A DNA stretch of 64,000 nt from Lycocorax pyrrhopterus obiensis (taxonomy: Eukaryota; Chordata; Aves; Passeriformes; Paradisaeidae). Within the stretch, counting starts at the first letter, position 1. Each line of letters opens with the position of its first letter. The notes beneath the pieces are model-generated. The model made no database searches and was not told where the DNA came from. It saw only the letters and a program-made list of their open reading frames with translations. Of this stretch, positions 39,801 through 48,619 are shown in pieces. The stretch covers positions 13,882,227 to 13,946,226 of the forward strand of contig JACSVZ010000012.1 of the NCBI GenBank assembly GCA_014706295.1, given 5' to 3'. The translations under genes and the position numbers were made by a program.

Positions 39801-42664
39801 TGTCCAGCCAGCTCCCTAAAGAGCAGCAGGAAGGGCTATAAATAACCACAGCATCTTTCAACAATCTGGTTAAGTGGACAGACACTGTGAATTGCCACAG
39901 TATTTAATGCAAACAGCGAGGGCAAAGATGGATTTTAAACGTCCATATTCACCTCCATCCTCCGACTGTTACACAGCAATGGTGACAAAAGACACACTGT
40001 TTTCTTTCCAGAGTCAGGCTGCAGCTTTTATCTGGGAGCCTCAAATGAACACTTACTTCACAAGAGTTCACTGTTGAAAGCCCACATCACCTTCTGCTCT
40101 CAGAGGCAGCACATGAGCCAAACCTTTGAATGATGGCCAGCTCTGTTCCCACAGCAAAGGAGCTGAGACAACTGTCTGAAACCAGTCGGGCAGAGTGACA
40201 CAAACAACCAAGCAGCTCAAACAACCAACACTCAGCCAGAGATGTGACCTGCCATCGCCAACCCAATAAAGACAGAAAAGCTGCAGTTCCATCAGGGCTG
40301 GGGAGAGAAGACTGAAAATCTCCAAGGATTAGTGCAGCTGCTAAGAAAACACTTGCTAACCTGAAGATGCAGCAGTGAAGCAGGGCAGCAGCCTAGCGAC
40401 AGGCTTGGAACCACCATAAGACAAATTTCAAGCTCTGACTATCTCAAACTGCTAGAACAGAAATAATTTAGCAACTTCATGCAGGATTGTGAAAGAAAAA
40501 GCATTTCAGGTGAATTCTGAGACCTCCTGGTTTTTTTTTTTTTTTTTGAGAAGTGAGAGCACTTTCACACATAGGTCACAGGAACTGGAATTAGGATTGT
40601 GACTGCTCCCTGGGCATGGAAAGCCTGATCTCTCTTAGAAGTCACCCACCCTGCACAGACAAGAGTTGTACCAGCATCCTCCTCACCAGAATCCCTTATT
40701 ACAGAGGACATACTTACTGTTCCAGCCAGGATATCATGGGGACAGCAATCCAGAAGGTGGCTCTTGCACACACGATCATCCGTAAACTTCACCCTTTGTC
40801 TGGTTTCATCTCCTGAAATTCACGTGTGGTTTAAATAAGGAGACATTAGAACACCAAGAGAACACAGGTGTCGGCATGAACATTTCACCTCAATATGCAG
40901 ATTACAATATTTGGTGCTCCTGCTCCCCAGAATTACTCAAAAAAAAAAAAAAAAAAAAAGAAAAGCTTAGAGGGTAACAGGATATTCTGGAACACTTATA
41001 ATTGGCAACAAACACTATTTTAGCATTTATTCATCCAGGACACCATGTTAAACACAGTGCTGGTGAGCCAAGCAATGTCCAAGGCCTGTCATCCACATAA
41101 AGAAGCAGCACAGCCAGAAGAGAAAAGGAGACAGACAGGCTGGCTCCCAGCCAAAACCTGTTATTTTTTTCCACCTTTTTTTTTTTTTTACTGTGAAGAA
41201 GGGGCAGGACATACTAAACCCCACGCTATCAGATCACAAAACAGGGCTGTGCTGGGCAAAATTTATAGGCAACTGCTCTTTGCTCAGGTGATAATTGAGC
41301 CATCAGTCCATTTGGTTTGGAACCCAACTATGCAGTGTGTGCTCTTGCAGGCCCTGCAAGGAAGGAGCTGGCAGGTCCTGGCCTGGAACACACCACGTGC
41401 TTCCCACCCAGGGCCCACCCTCAGAGGACATTTTACACTCAGGAGCCACTTAAACGAGACAATATCAGAAAAGCAAAAAAATAAATAATAAAAAAAGAAA
41501 CAAAGTTAGTCAATACACACTGCGAGCTCCAACACATACTATACCCATCTGCATTCTTCAAGACCTCAGCTGCAGAATTTTATGCCCATTGTTGAAAAGT
41601 TTTAAAGGAAAAGCTTTCTTGCCCACACCTGCAGTAAGGAAGTCAGGGGAATGATACATAAAAGTAAAGGCAAAGTGGTAATTGTATGTGACAATTTTAA
41701 AGCTCATCTGTGCATATGACACAGGTATGTGTAATACTAAAGTATGAATATAGTTTAGGATTCACAAGCATCCAGGAATAATGTTGTGTCTACTGAATTT
41801 TTTTTAATTTTTTTTTCTTTCTAAGCTACACTTTTAAAGTTACTTGTGAAAAAAAGCAAACACTTTTTTTTTGTTATAACAGCTTTAAAAATTGGTTGTG
41901 ACTCACGGCTCGATGAACATGAGGCTTTTCTGCAACTCCCTTGCAGATTGATGTAGGCAGGCAAAGATACACTGAACCTTTATAAATAAAATAGAGGGGC
42001 CACAATTGTTCAGTTTGTATGAAATAAAAATATGGGAAGCAATTCAATAGCAACTCAATACACAGAGAAAGAAAAGCACTTATTCACTTACGAAACAAAG
42101 TGCAAAGTGCCTGGACAGCCCTGTTAACGTGCCAAAGGGAATTTAAGTACCCAGCGAGTCGCAGAAGGGAGACACAAACCGCAGCGGGACCGTATTTTGC
42201 ACGGGCTGTCACATTTCTCGTCTCGGACAGCACCCGGCGCGGCCGGCGCTGCAGGCACACCTACCTACGCGCCTCTGGACGTGCGGGCACGGAGCCGGCC
42301 CTAAGCCTGTCCGCGGCAGCCGGGGCCCGGAGCGGCGGGGCTGGGCGGCGCCGGGCGCTCTCTGGGGCCGGGAGCGCGGCGGAACCCCCGCCGGCCAGGC
42401 GCGGGCCCTCCCGGGCTCCCTCCGCCCCGAGCGCGGACAGGCCCAGGCCCGCTCCGCCGCCCCGAGGCTGGAGCCGGGCGGGCGGGGGCGGATCGCGCCG
42501 CAGGTCCGGAGCGGCGGCAGCAGCCGGGCCGGGCCGGGCCCCGCGCGGTGAGGCGGCCGCCAGGCCGCGGCGTTTCCTGCAGGCCCTGCCCGCCCCTACT
42601 CACCGTCCCGGGCCGTGCCCATGAGCTGGTCCAGCAGGGCCCGCATCTGTGCCTGGGCCGACAT
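24826..42664 (-). CDS. LUC7L: LUC7L, U1 snRNP-associated splicing factor, 10 coding exons, complete
   Basis: LUC7-family protein that helps U1 snRNP select 5' splice sites in the nucleus. Coding exons 5' to 3': 42664-42604, 40812-40718, 35793-35695, 34988-34878, 34247-34104, 33703-33527, 32860-32772, 28394-28365, 27474-27310, 24967-24826. They sum to 1113 nt (370 residues; I recall human as 371). The first zinc finger has C36, C44, C59 and H63. A coiled-coil helix spans about 86-172. The second finger has C190, C193, H209 and H215. An Arg/Ser- and Arg/Glu-rich tail runs from about 240 to the end (SEEREAGEI). HDILAGTRMDLGECTKIHD and the IQIREKLDQLRKTVAEK block separate LUC7L from LUC7L2, which has HDVLSGT and IEIREKLEEL. 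The gene reads in the same direction as FAM234A. Confidence 0.96.
24968..27309 (-). other. LUC7L: Last LUC7L intron, 2.3 kb
   Basis: It separates the RS-domain exon from the terminal exon. No CR1, RNA gene or coding exon was recognised. The donor (CACAA then GTATGT) splits a Lys codon that is completed by the first base of the last exon. Confidence 0.55.
27475..32771 (-). other. LUC7L: LUC7L introns around the 30-nt exon
   Basis: Two introns (27475-28364 and 28395-32771) flank a 30-nt exon coding SGSRNRDRR, a microexon-sized piece of the RS domain that keeps frame and could be skipped. The larger intron is 4.4 kb, AT-rich near 31680-31740, and has no recognised repeat. Confidence 0.6.
35794..40717 (-). 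other. LUC7L: LUC7L intron, 4.9 kb, between coding exons 2 and 3
   Basis: It runs from the donor of exon 40812-40718 to the acceptor of exon 35793-35695. The 17-nt T run at 40531-40547 is the only simple repeat of note. No other gene or mobile element was recognised. Confidence 0.6.
40531..40959. repeat. Opposed homopolymers flanking LUC7L coding exon 2
   Basis: A T17 run (40531-40547) and an A21 run (40939-40959) sit either side of exon 40812-40718. In the pre-mRNA these are a U21 upstream and an A17 downstream, able to pair across about 390 nt. Both are simple sequence, and lengths may vary between individuals. Confidence 0.85.
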
Positions 42665-42870
42665 GGCGGGGCCGGTCCGGAGGCGGCGGCTCCGACTGAG
42701 ACCGGGACCAGGACCGGGGCCTGGGGCGGCGGCGGCAGCTCAGCGGCCTCAGCAGCGGCGACGCGCGGCAAGCGCTGAGCGGAAGCAACCCCGCCCTGCG
42801 CCGCGCTGCATGACGGGAAGGGTAGTCCGCCAGGGGGCGGGGTCCGGGGGCGGGGCTGGAGGACGGGTGA
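42290..42870 (-). promoter_or_regulatory. LUC7L: LUC7L CpG-island promoter with ZNF143/THAP11-like site
   Basis: Very GC-rich island covering the start codon (CCGCCATGTCGG; ATG at 42664-42662) and the first donor. On the minus strand the sequence ACTACCCTTCCCGTCATGC (42826-42808) closely resembles the ACTACAATTCCCAGCATGC promoter element bound by ZNF143/THAP11. There is no TATA box. Transcription probably starts between 42700 and 42800. Confidence 0.55.
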
Positions 42871-42951
42871 GGCCTGGTGGGCGTGGTCGGTAACTGTGGT
42901 GTGATGTCATGGGGCGTGGTCAGTGGGGGGCGTGGTCAGGCGGTCGGGGGC

Positions 42952-43012
42952 AGCCCCAGCCCAGCCCCGGCCCCAGCCCAGCCCCGGCCCCGGCCCCGGC
43001 CCCGCCGCGGTG
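42952..43012. repeat. GC-rich minisatellite CCCCAGCC/CCCCGGCC
   Basis: About ten short 6-bp-like units of CCCCGG or CCCCAG with AGCCC interruptions, ending in CCGCCGCGG. They lie just upstream of the LUC7L island. The composition is strongly strand-skewed (C on plus, G on minus), so G-quadruplex formation on the minus strand is possible. Confidence 0.75.
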
Positions 43013-43019
43013 GGACCGG

Positions 43020-45430
43020 ACCCTGACACCGGCGCTGCTCGCCGGGCGTGGGCACGGTAGCTGGACCGCAGCGGTGCCCCGGGGCCAGGCTGGTGCCCAG
43101 AGCAGGCCTGGGCTGCGCTGGCTGCCGTCCCCACCGCACTGTGGCAGCTCGGGGCTACCGTGGGGAATGTGGGGAAGGGAAATGTGGGGTAAGGAAAGCC
43201 CCTGCCTGGGGTAGGGGGTGATAGGACACATGGCCGGGGCAGGCGGAAGCACCAGGAGGCAAGGTGGATACATGGACAAGGGGACGAACCCTCTCGCACA
43301 TGGGTACAGCCGGGAGAGGGCCGAGGACAGGGCAGGACAGTCCGTGGCTGCTCTCCCAGCTGAGAGGGGAGGATGAGGCCGTGGTTTTGCAGGGGAACTT
43401 GGGCTGTTGTGGAGCTTTGCCGTGTGCTGCGTTCCCTGTCTGGCTTTCTGAGCTCCAGCTCCGGCTCGCACCACTCCCATGAGTTTTACTTCTTGTCTCT
43501 CCACCGTGAGCTCCCGGCCCCGGCTGCCCTATGGATACTCCCTATGTTGGAGAAATCCCACCGGCTCTTTTTACTGCCACAGGGCTACAAAGGCAGCAAG
43601 GGTTAGAGCCAGAGCCCTGGTGCAGGATGCTCCGTTTGCCATAGTCATGCCTGGTTTTCCCACAGTTTTAAAGCCCCGCTGGCTTTCAGGGGAAGGCAGA
43701 ATGAGCCAGCCCCGGACAGGGCTGTGCCGCCGCCCCGCTCCGGTGCACCATCCCGGGTGAGCAGAATCAGCCTCATCTCAGAGTGCGGTCTGCCACCTCC
43801 CTGCATGTCTGCGGGGGTCGCTGCGGACAGGAGACCCCTTCCCTGTGGGACGGGAGCTCCTCATGCCCGGCCCTGGCAAGGTTTGGAGCAGGGATGGCTA
43901 CCCCGGGCCCTCGAATGGGTGCAAAGCCACATGCCCACGCCCGCTGCAGGAGCAGTGGCAGTGCAGGGACATTGCTTGTCCCTGCTGCTCGCCCTTGGAA
44001 TGGTCCTGCTGAGCCCTGGGTGTTCCCCAAGTGCGTTATTCCTTCCCACAGAGGACGGACACCTCATCACTCCCAACTCTGTGAGCCGGCGGCCAAGTCA
44101 TGTGCTCCCCACACCTTGTCCCACACCTGGACCCGCTCGCCATCATGCCAAAACCCTTCCTACCTGGCAAAGGGACAGTGCTGCCCTTTCCTCCGGCCGG
44201 ACTGACCCGGAGGCTGTGGCAGCTCTCCCCATCTCCTGCACTGCAGGAAGAGGGTCTGGGGCAAAGGTGGCTGGGGACACCAGAGGAAGCCGCCGTTTCC
44301 TGGGGATCGTGGAGGGGGATCGGGGTGGCCGTCCGGCTCCCAGGGCTGGTCTCCCGGGCTGAAGCCGGTAGCAATGCCAAACTGTGCCAATTCCGAGCCG
44401 TGCCGGGCGGTTGGGTGCCAATGGGTGACGTCAGGGAGCCAACCGAAAGGTGCCCGTGGCTAATCAGCTCCCCCCGCCGTGTTTGCCCAGCAGTGCCCGG
44501 GTGGCTGCTGCTCCCGCCCGGCGCTGCCGCCGTGAGTGTTTAGAGAGAGGAGAGGGAGCTCTGCGGAGCCGGAGCCGGTGCCCAGCTCCGCCCCTGCAGG
44601 GAGCCCCAGGGCTGCCGGCCCGGGGAGCGGGTCGGTGACAGCCCTGCCCAGGCTGGGACACTCTCCTCGCCGGTGCTGCACCCTGCCAGGAGCTGGGGAC
44701 AGCATCTCAGCGCTGGGGACAGCTCAGAACAGGGGGCAGGGAGGGCTCCAAGAGAGAGACCAGGAGCTGCGGTCACTCCAAAATCAGGAGAGTGAGGCAG
44801 CTCTGGAGCAGGGCTGTGGCTGTCCCCAAGCCCAATGGCCAATGTCCCACTCCCTGAGTGTCTCCAACACCGGTGACAGGGTCTGGGTGCTGTGTCAGGC
44901 CCCTGCCATCCTGTGCCCTTCAGCTGTCAGGGGCAGGCTGTCCTGTGTCCTCTGGCCATCCTGCGTCCCCGGTCACCCTGCATCCCCCAGCCGTCTGTGT
45001 CCCCAGCTGCCCCAGATGACCCTGCTGGCACGTCCTGCTGCCAAGGCAGAAATGGCACCTCTGGCACAGCGTCTCTGGGACCTGAGCTGATTGCCATCGT
45101 CCCTGTCCTCACAGGGGAGGTGCTGTGAGGGCCAGCACGGCCACAGGCCATAGCACACAGGGCACACAGGGCACACAGGGTGAAAATGCTGCCATCCGGG
45201 TGCTGTCCTTGCCGTGGGGCTGGCCCAGCCACTCTCCACATGGCATGTCCACCTTTGCATCCACAGATTCCAAAACCCCTCCCAGGGCTAGTCGGGAAGC
45301 CCAACATCCATCTTAAAGGGGCACAAGGCTGGAGATGGGTGGTCTGAACGTGCATGAGGGTAGTGCAGCGCCCGGGGGTACCCCACAGAAAGGCTTTGCC
45401 CACTGCAGCAGCAGCCCCTGTTTGCAGAGG
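43020..45430. other. Intergenic region LUC7L to PERCC1
   Basis: GC-rich DNA, 2.4 kb, with long but unconvincing open frames caused by base composition. The only ordered block is 44360-44540, listed separately. A short GGCACACAG repeat lies at 45157-45180. No remnant of another 16p13.3 gene (for example CCDC154) was recognised. Confidence 0.55.
44360..44540. promoter_or_regulatory. Promoter-like element with perfect CRE and CCAAT
   Basis: A full cAMP-response palindrome TGACGTCA at 44426-44433 is directly preceded by GGTGCCAATGGG, which carries CCAAT. NF1-like half sites surround it: TTGGGTGCCAA, CTGTGCCAATTCC and GAGCCAACC. It ends in a donor-like GTGAGTGTTT near 44533. It could be an alternative PERCC1 promoter, a noncoding-RNA promoter or an enhancer. 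This is motif evidence only. Confidence 0.35.
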
Positions 45431-45439
45431 CATCGCTCG

Positions 45440-45660
45440 ATACGCAGTATGTTCTTCAGAAGATCCCTACTCCAGGAGTCAAAATAGCATGAAATTTAAT
45501 TTTACGCCTATTTGACAAAGCTTGATTTCGCCTCCAATCAGCAGAGAGATAAGAGCCCTCGGCACAAGTGTGCGGGCAGTTTGGCAGCTGGGGCTGCCGA
45601 TTTAATAGGTGAATTTACAGGGACAACACTTGAAAATCCCCTGGCTAGTGAACCATTAAG
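45440..45660 (+). promoter_or_regulatory. Candidate PERCC1 upstream enhancer (AT-rich, motif-dense)
   Basis: The block stands out from its GC-rich flanks. Motifs in order: AAATAGC, the homeobox-type AATTTAATTTTACG (about 45494-45506), TTTGACAAAGCTTGATTT (45511-45528; nuclear-receptor/TCF-like halves), CCAATCA (45534-45540), the GATA site AGATAAG (45547-45553), TTTAATAGG (45601-45609) and CCATTAAG (45653-45660). GATA, CDX-like and NKX-like sites together fit an endodermal or gut enhancer. In mammals an intestine-critical region lies beside PERCC1. That this block is its counterpart is an inference from position. Confidence 0.5.
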
Positions 45661-45729
45661 GTGAGCCCTGCCTTCCGTCCCCGCGTCCCTCCCCGCGCCG
45701 CTCTCCCGTTGCTGGGTGCTAAAGCAAAC

Positions 45730-45886
45730 CCCAGCTCTGTTTACCGAGTCTACTATTACAATACGGCTACCAAATATTTGCCAGCCGTCAGCTCGCTGCT
45801 CCGCTATAAATACTTCAGGCCCAGGTGGAGGGACGGGCAGGGGGAGCGGCGCGGGAGCCTATGCATGGCCGGGCGGCAGCGCCAAG
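45730..45886 (+). promoter_or_regulatory. PERCC1: PERCC1 core promoter and noncoding exon 1
   Basis: TATA box TATAAATA at 45805-45812, a FOX site TGTTTAC at 45738-45744, and the palindrome CAAATATTTG at 45771-45780. Initiation is expected near 45835. The donor AAG|GTGAGTG is at 45887-45888, so exon 1 is about 50 nt. Exon 1 contains two ATGs (45861 and 45865). Spliced to 47066, the first gives an 18-codon upstream frame ending at TGA 47094-47096, one base before the main ATG. The second gives 8 codons. Confidence 0.6.
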
Positions 45887-46499
45887 GTGAGTGCGGAACC
45901 GCGGCCCGGGCGATGCCCTCCTGCCCCGGGGGTTTCTCCGGCTGAGGGTGGCGGCGGGACAGGCAGCGGGGTGGCTCCGCTCCCCTCTCCCCGCAGCCCG
46001 GAGGTGTGCGCTGCCTCGTGAGGCTGAGCCCCCCACAGCCCACCCCGGGGCAGCACGGAGGCAGGACGGGGGGTACCGCGGTGGGGCTGGCACAGAGAGG
46101 GACGCACAGAGATGGCAAGGACAGTCTTAGGCTGGGTGCAGGTCCCGGCACCATGCTCGGTGTGGCAGGAGCAGGTCTGGTTCCCCAGGATTTGTTCCCT
46201 GCCCTGAGACCCTCTCAGCATGGCCAGGGGTGTCCTGCAGCGAGGCAGGGCTGGGGACCCTTCAGCACAGGTAGCACGAGCTACAAAGGGGCCACATCCA
46301 GCCCAGCGAGACCCAGCTGCGGCCAGAGCCCACCAGGGCAGGGCAGGGCAGGGCAGGGAGGCAGGGGGTTCTCTCTGTTGCAGGGAAACCCATGAGGCCA
46401 TTGTGTGGGCAGGGCATGGGGCTCGACGGTGCTGAGCCCAGCATGGCAGGGTGGGTGCTGAGCCCCATTCACCTCCATGCACAGCCCTGGGGTGAAGGG

Positions 46500-46960
46500 G
46501 AACGTCCCTCTGCCCCACAGCTCTGGAACACATCCCCACTGCCCTACATCCCGTGACTTGGTGTGGACATCCATGTCCCACGGATCAGTGTGAACATCCC
46601 TGCTGCCCCATGTCCCATGACTTAGGGACATTCCCTTTGTACCACATCCCATGGCTTGATGGCGACATTCCTGTTGCTTGATGTCCCAGGGTTCAGCTAG
46701 AATATCCCCACTGTCCCATGTCCTGTTGCTTCTAGGGGAATGGCACCTCTGCTGCTCCATGTCCCACGACCCAGGGTTATGCTCCCACTGCCCCATATAG
46801 CATGTTTTGGTGGGGACACCCCTGCTGCCTGCTGTCCCAGGGCTGAGTGGGGATGTTCCCCCTGTTTCCCATGGCTTAGTGGGGGCATCCCCAACGACCC
46901 ACATCCCACATCTTGTTGCATGTGGGGGACATCTCTGCTGCCCTGCAGCCCCACCTTGGC
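46500..46960 (+). repeat. Degenerate minisatellite (about 37-40 bp unit) in the PERCC1 intron
   Basis: Roughly a dozen diverged copies of a unit like GACATCCCTGCTGCCCCATG, TCCCATGGCTTAGTGGG. Recognisable copies start near 46571, 46610, 46646, 46680, 46718, 46760, 46795, 46832, 46864 and 46905. It fills much of the intron 45887-47065 and keeps a long false frame open on the minus strand. Confidence 0.75.
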
Positions 46961-47097
46961 CATGGTGTGGCACAACATGGTCCCCTGCCCTCTCAGGGCT
47001 GCTGGGCGGTGGGTCAGGGTTGGTGCCACGGTGTGTCACCCTGACCCCGCTGTCCCTGCCCGCAGGGTGAGTCCTGGGGGTGCCTCTGAGCGCTGAC

Positions 47098-47805
47098 ATG
47101 GCTGCGGGTGTCATCCAGCCCCTGGCCGAGTTGCGGCTGCCCTCGCCCTTCCCACACGGCCTCCTGCTGCCCACGCACCCTGAGCCCGACTTCCCTGACG
47201 TCTCCGAGGAGGAGGAGGAAGAAGAAGAGGAGGAAGAGGAGGAGGAGGAAGTGGAAGCAGTGGAGGAGAGTGTGAAGCCAGAGCTGGCCAGTGTCTCCAG
47301 CACTGCCGAGACCACCCTGCGTCTCCTCAAGTTTTCGGAGCTCATCAGCTGCGACATCCAGCGCTACTTCGGGCGGCGGGGCCGGGAGGAGGCTGCCAGC
47401 AGCTGCCCCATGCCCGAGGACTGTGGCTCACCCCAGAGCACTGAGGCTGTGCCCGAGGTCGTGGCCCTGCGGGGTAGCCCGGGGGCCATGCACAGGCTGG
47501 GGCCGCTGGCCGAGCTCTTTGAGTACGGCGTGCACCGGTGCCTGCCCGCCCGGATGGCCGGCGGTAAGACACAGCGGCTGGAGAGGAAGTATGGCCACAT
47601 CACCCCCATGCAGCACAGGAAGCTGCCGCCCTCCTTCTGGAAAGAGCCAGGCCCAGGCCCTGCCAGCCTCCTTCACGCTGGCACCCCTGACTTCAGCGAC
47701 CTGCTGGCCAACTGGACAGTGGAGCCAGGGCCAGAGCTGCCAGGCACTGGGCGGGAGCTGCCAGGTCGCCCGGGGCTGGAGGCTGAGCCCTTTGCTGGGC
47801 TGTGA
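47098..47805 (+). CDS. PERCC1: PERCC1, complete single coding exon, 235 residues
   Basis: Ortholog of the proline- and glutamate-rich coiled-coil protein whose loss in humans and mice causes enteroendocrine deficiency with intractable diarrhoea; its molecular activity is unknown. The start is ATG 47098 (MAAGVIQPLAELRLP), as recalled for mammals; the in-frame GTG at 47080 is not needed. Exon 2 begins at 47066 after CCCGCAG. Features: Pro-rich 14-34, a run of 15 Glu at 37-51, the conserved block LLKFSELISCDIQRYFGR (76-93), a weakly conserved 94-132, GPLAELFEYGVHRCL (135-149), LERKYGHITP and RKLPPSFWKEP (161-184), LLHAGTPDFSDLLANW (191-206), and a Gly/Pro tail. No signal peptide or membrane segment. 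The blocks match the human protein as I remember it. The gene converges with CLCN7. Confidence 0.93.
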   Translation: MAAGVIQPLAELRLPSPFPHGLLLPTHPEPDFPDVSEEEEEEEEEEEEEEEVEAVEESVKPELASVSSTAETTLRLLKFSELISCDIQRYFGRRGREEAASSCPMPEDCGSPQSTEAVPEVVALRGSPGAMHRLGPLAELFEYGVHRCLPARMAGGKTQRLERKYGHITPMQHRKLPPSFWKEPGPGPASLLHAGTPDFSDLLANWTVEPGPELPGTGRELPGRPGLEAEPFAGL

Positions 47806-47960
47806 CCCCACTGTGGCCCCAGGGGCCCCTGGTCCCGCCACGTGCCACCCAGTTAATGATAAACCTGGTGGCCCCCGTGCCAGCAGCGGGGCACTCAGAG
47901 CTGCCAGGTCGAAGCTGGTGATGGGACGAGTGAATAAATGACTCCTGCCAGGCACCAGTG
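47806..47960 (+). other. PERCC1: PERCC1 3' UTR and poly(A) signal
   Basis: AATAAA lies at 47934-47939 (GTGAATAAATGAC), about 130 nt after the stop. It is followed by GT-rich CAGTGTGTGCGGTGTCC, so cleavage near 47955 is likely. Confidence 0.8.
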
Positions 47961-48019
47961 TGTGCGGTGTCCTTTGCCACCTGCCACTGTGGCATCCCTG
48001 CTGCCAGTGACAAAGGGCC

Positions 48020-48235
48020 ACGGCTTGGCTTGACCCTCGGGGGCTGCTGGCTGCGCCGGCAGCAGCGGGAAGAGGAGGGAAGCGCGGTGCCGGCGGGAGC
48101 CAGCAGCCCGTGTTTACTCTGCGGCCCAAGTCGGTGGATCCCATCCCCTTATCTCGGCCGCGCCGGGGCAAAGGGCGACGCAGGGCCTCATAAAGCACCC
48201 GGCTGGCAGCACCCAGGGGGGACCCATCACTGCCT
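48020..48235. promoter_or_regulatory. Candidate enhancer between PERCC1 and CLCN7 3' ends
   Basis: Within 200 bp there are a FOX site TGTTTAC (48111-48117), a GATA site TTATCT (48149-48154), an HNF4/TCF-like GGGGCAAAGGGCG (about 48165-48177) and a CDX-like CTCATAAA (48187-48194; TTTATGAG on the other strand). These sit in a GC-rich block that looks unlike UTR or repeat. The combination is typical of gut and endoderm enhancers. Function is inferred. Confidence 0.4.
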
Positions 48236-48619
48236 TGGGGAGCCACTGTGCCCTACAGCTCCCCTGCCCCATGGCAGGGCCAGGGACCTGGACCCACAGG
48301 AGAGCAGGGCTGGCTTTTCTTCCCCACGGCCCCGCCGCCGGACCTGGCTGTTACCAGGGCCCAGCTGAGGCATCCTCTGCTTTGTGGTGGCTTTTTGTTG
48401 GTCTTGAAAGGGAAAAGAACCCGGGAAGGGGCAGCCACCCCCTGCCTTGAGCCCTCCTGGGGGGCAGCCCCAGGATGCAGCCCCACCCCACCCCCTTCAC
48501 TCCCCAGCCTGTGCCCTCACCGCAGCAGGAGTGGGGAGAGGGCTCAGTTCAGTGTCCCAAGGGGACACCTGAGCCTGGACAGTGGCCCCAAGCGAAGAAG
48601 GGAAGCAAGAGACAGGCAG

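Noticed and set aside
43724..45090. Long plus-strand frames (212 and 184 codons) between LUC7L and PERCC1
   Set aside because: Low-complexity Pro/Gly/Ser-rich translations, no splice support, and no match to CCDC154 or other expected neighbours.
47080..47097. GTG as PERCC1 start, adding six residues
   Set aside because: The ATG at 47098 gives the N-terminus MAAGVI expected for the family; the upstream residues have no counterpart.
46281..47357. 358-codon minus-strand frame with poly-Ser and repeated Trp/Asp words
   Set aside because: It is antisense to PERCC1. The Ser run is the complement of the Glu codons, and the repeated words come from the intron minisatellite, so it is open by composition and not a gene.
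47428..48246. 272-codon minus-strand frame across PERCC1 exon 2
   Set aside because: It is the antisense shadow of the PERCC1 coding exon in GC-rich DNA, with no similarity to any family I know.
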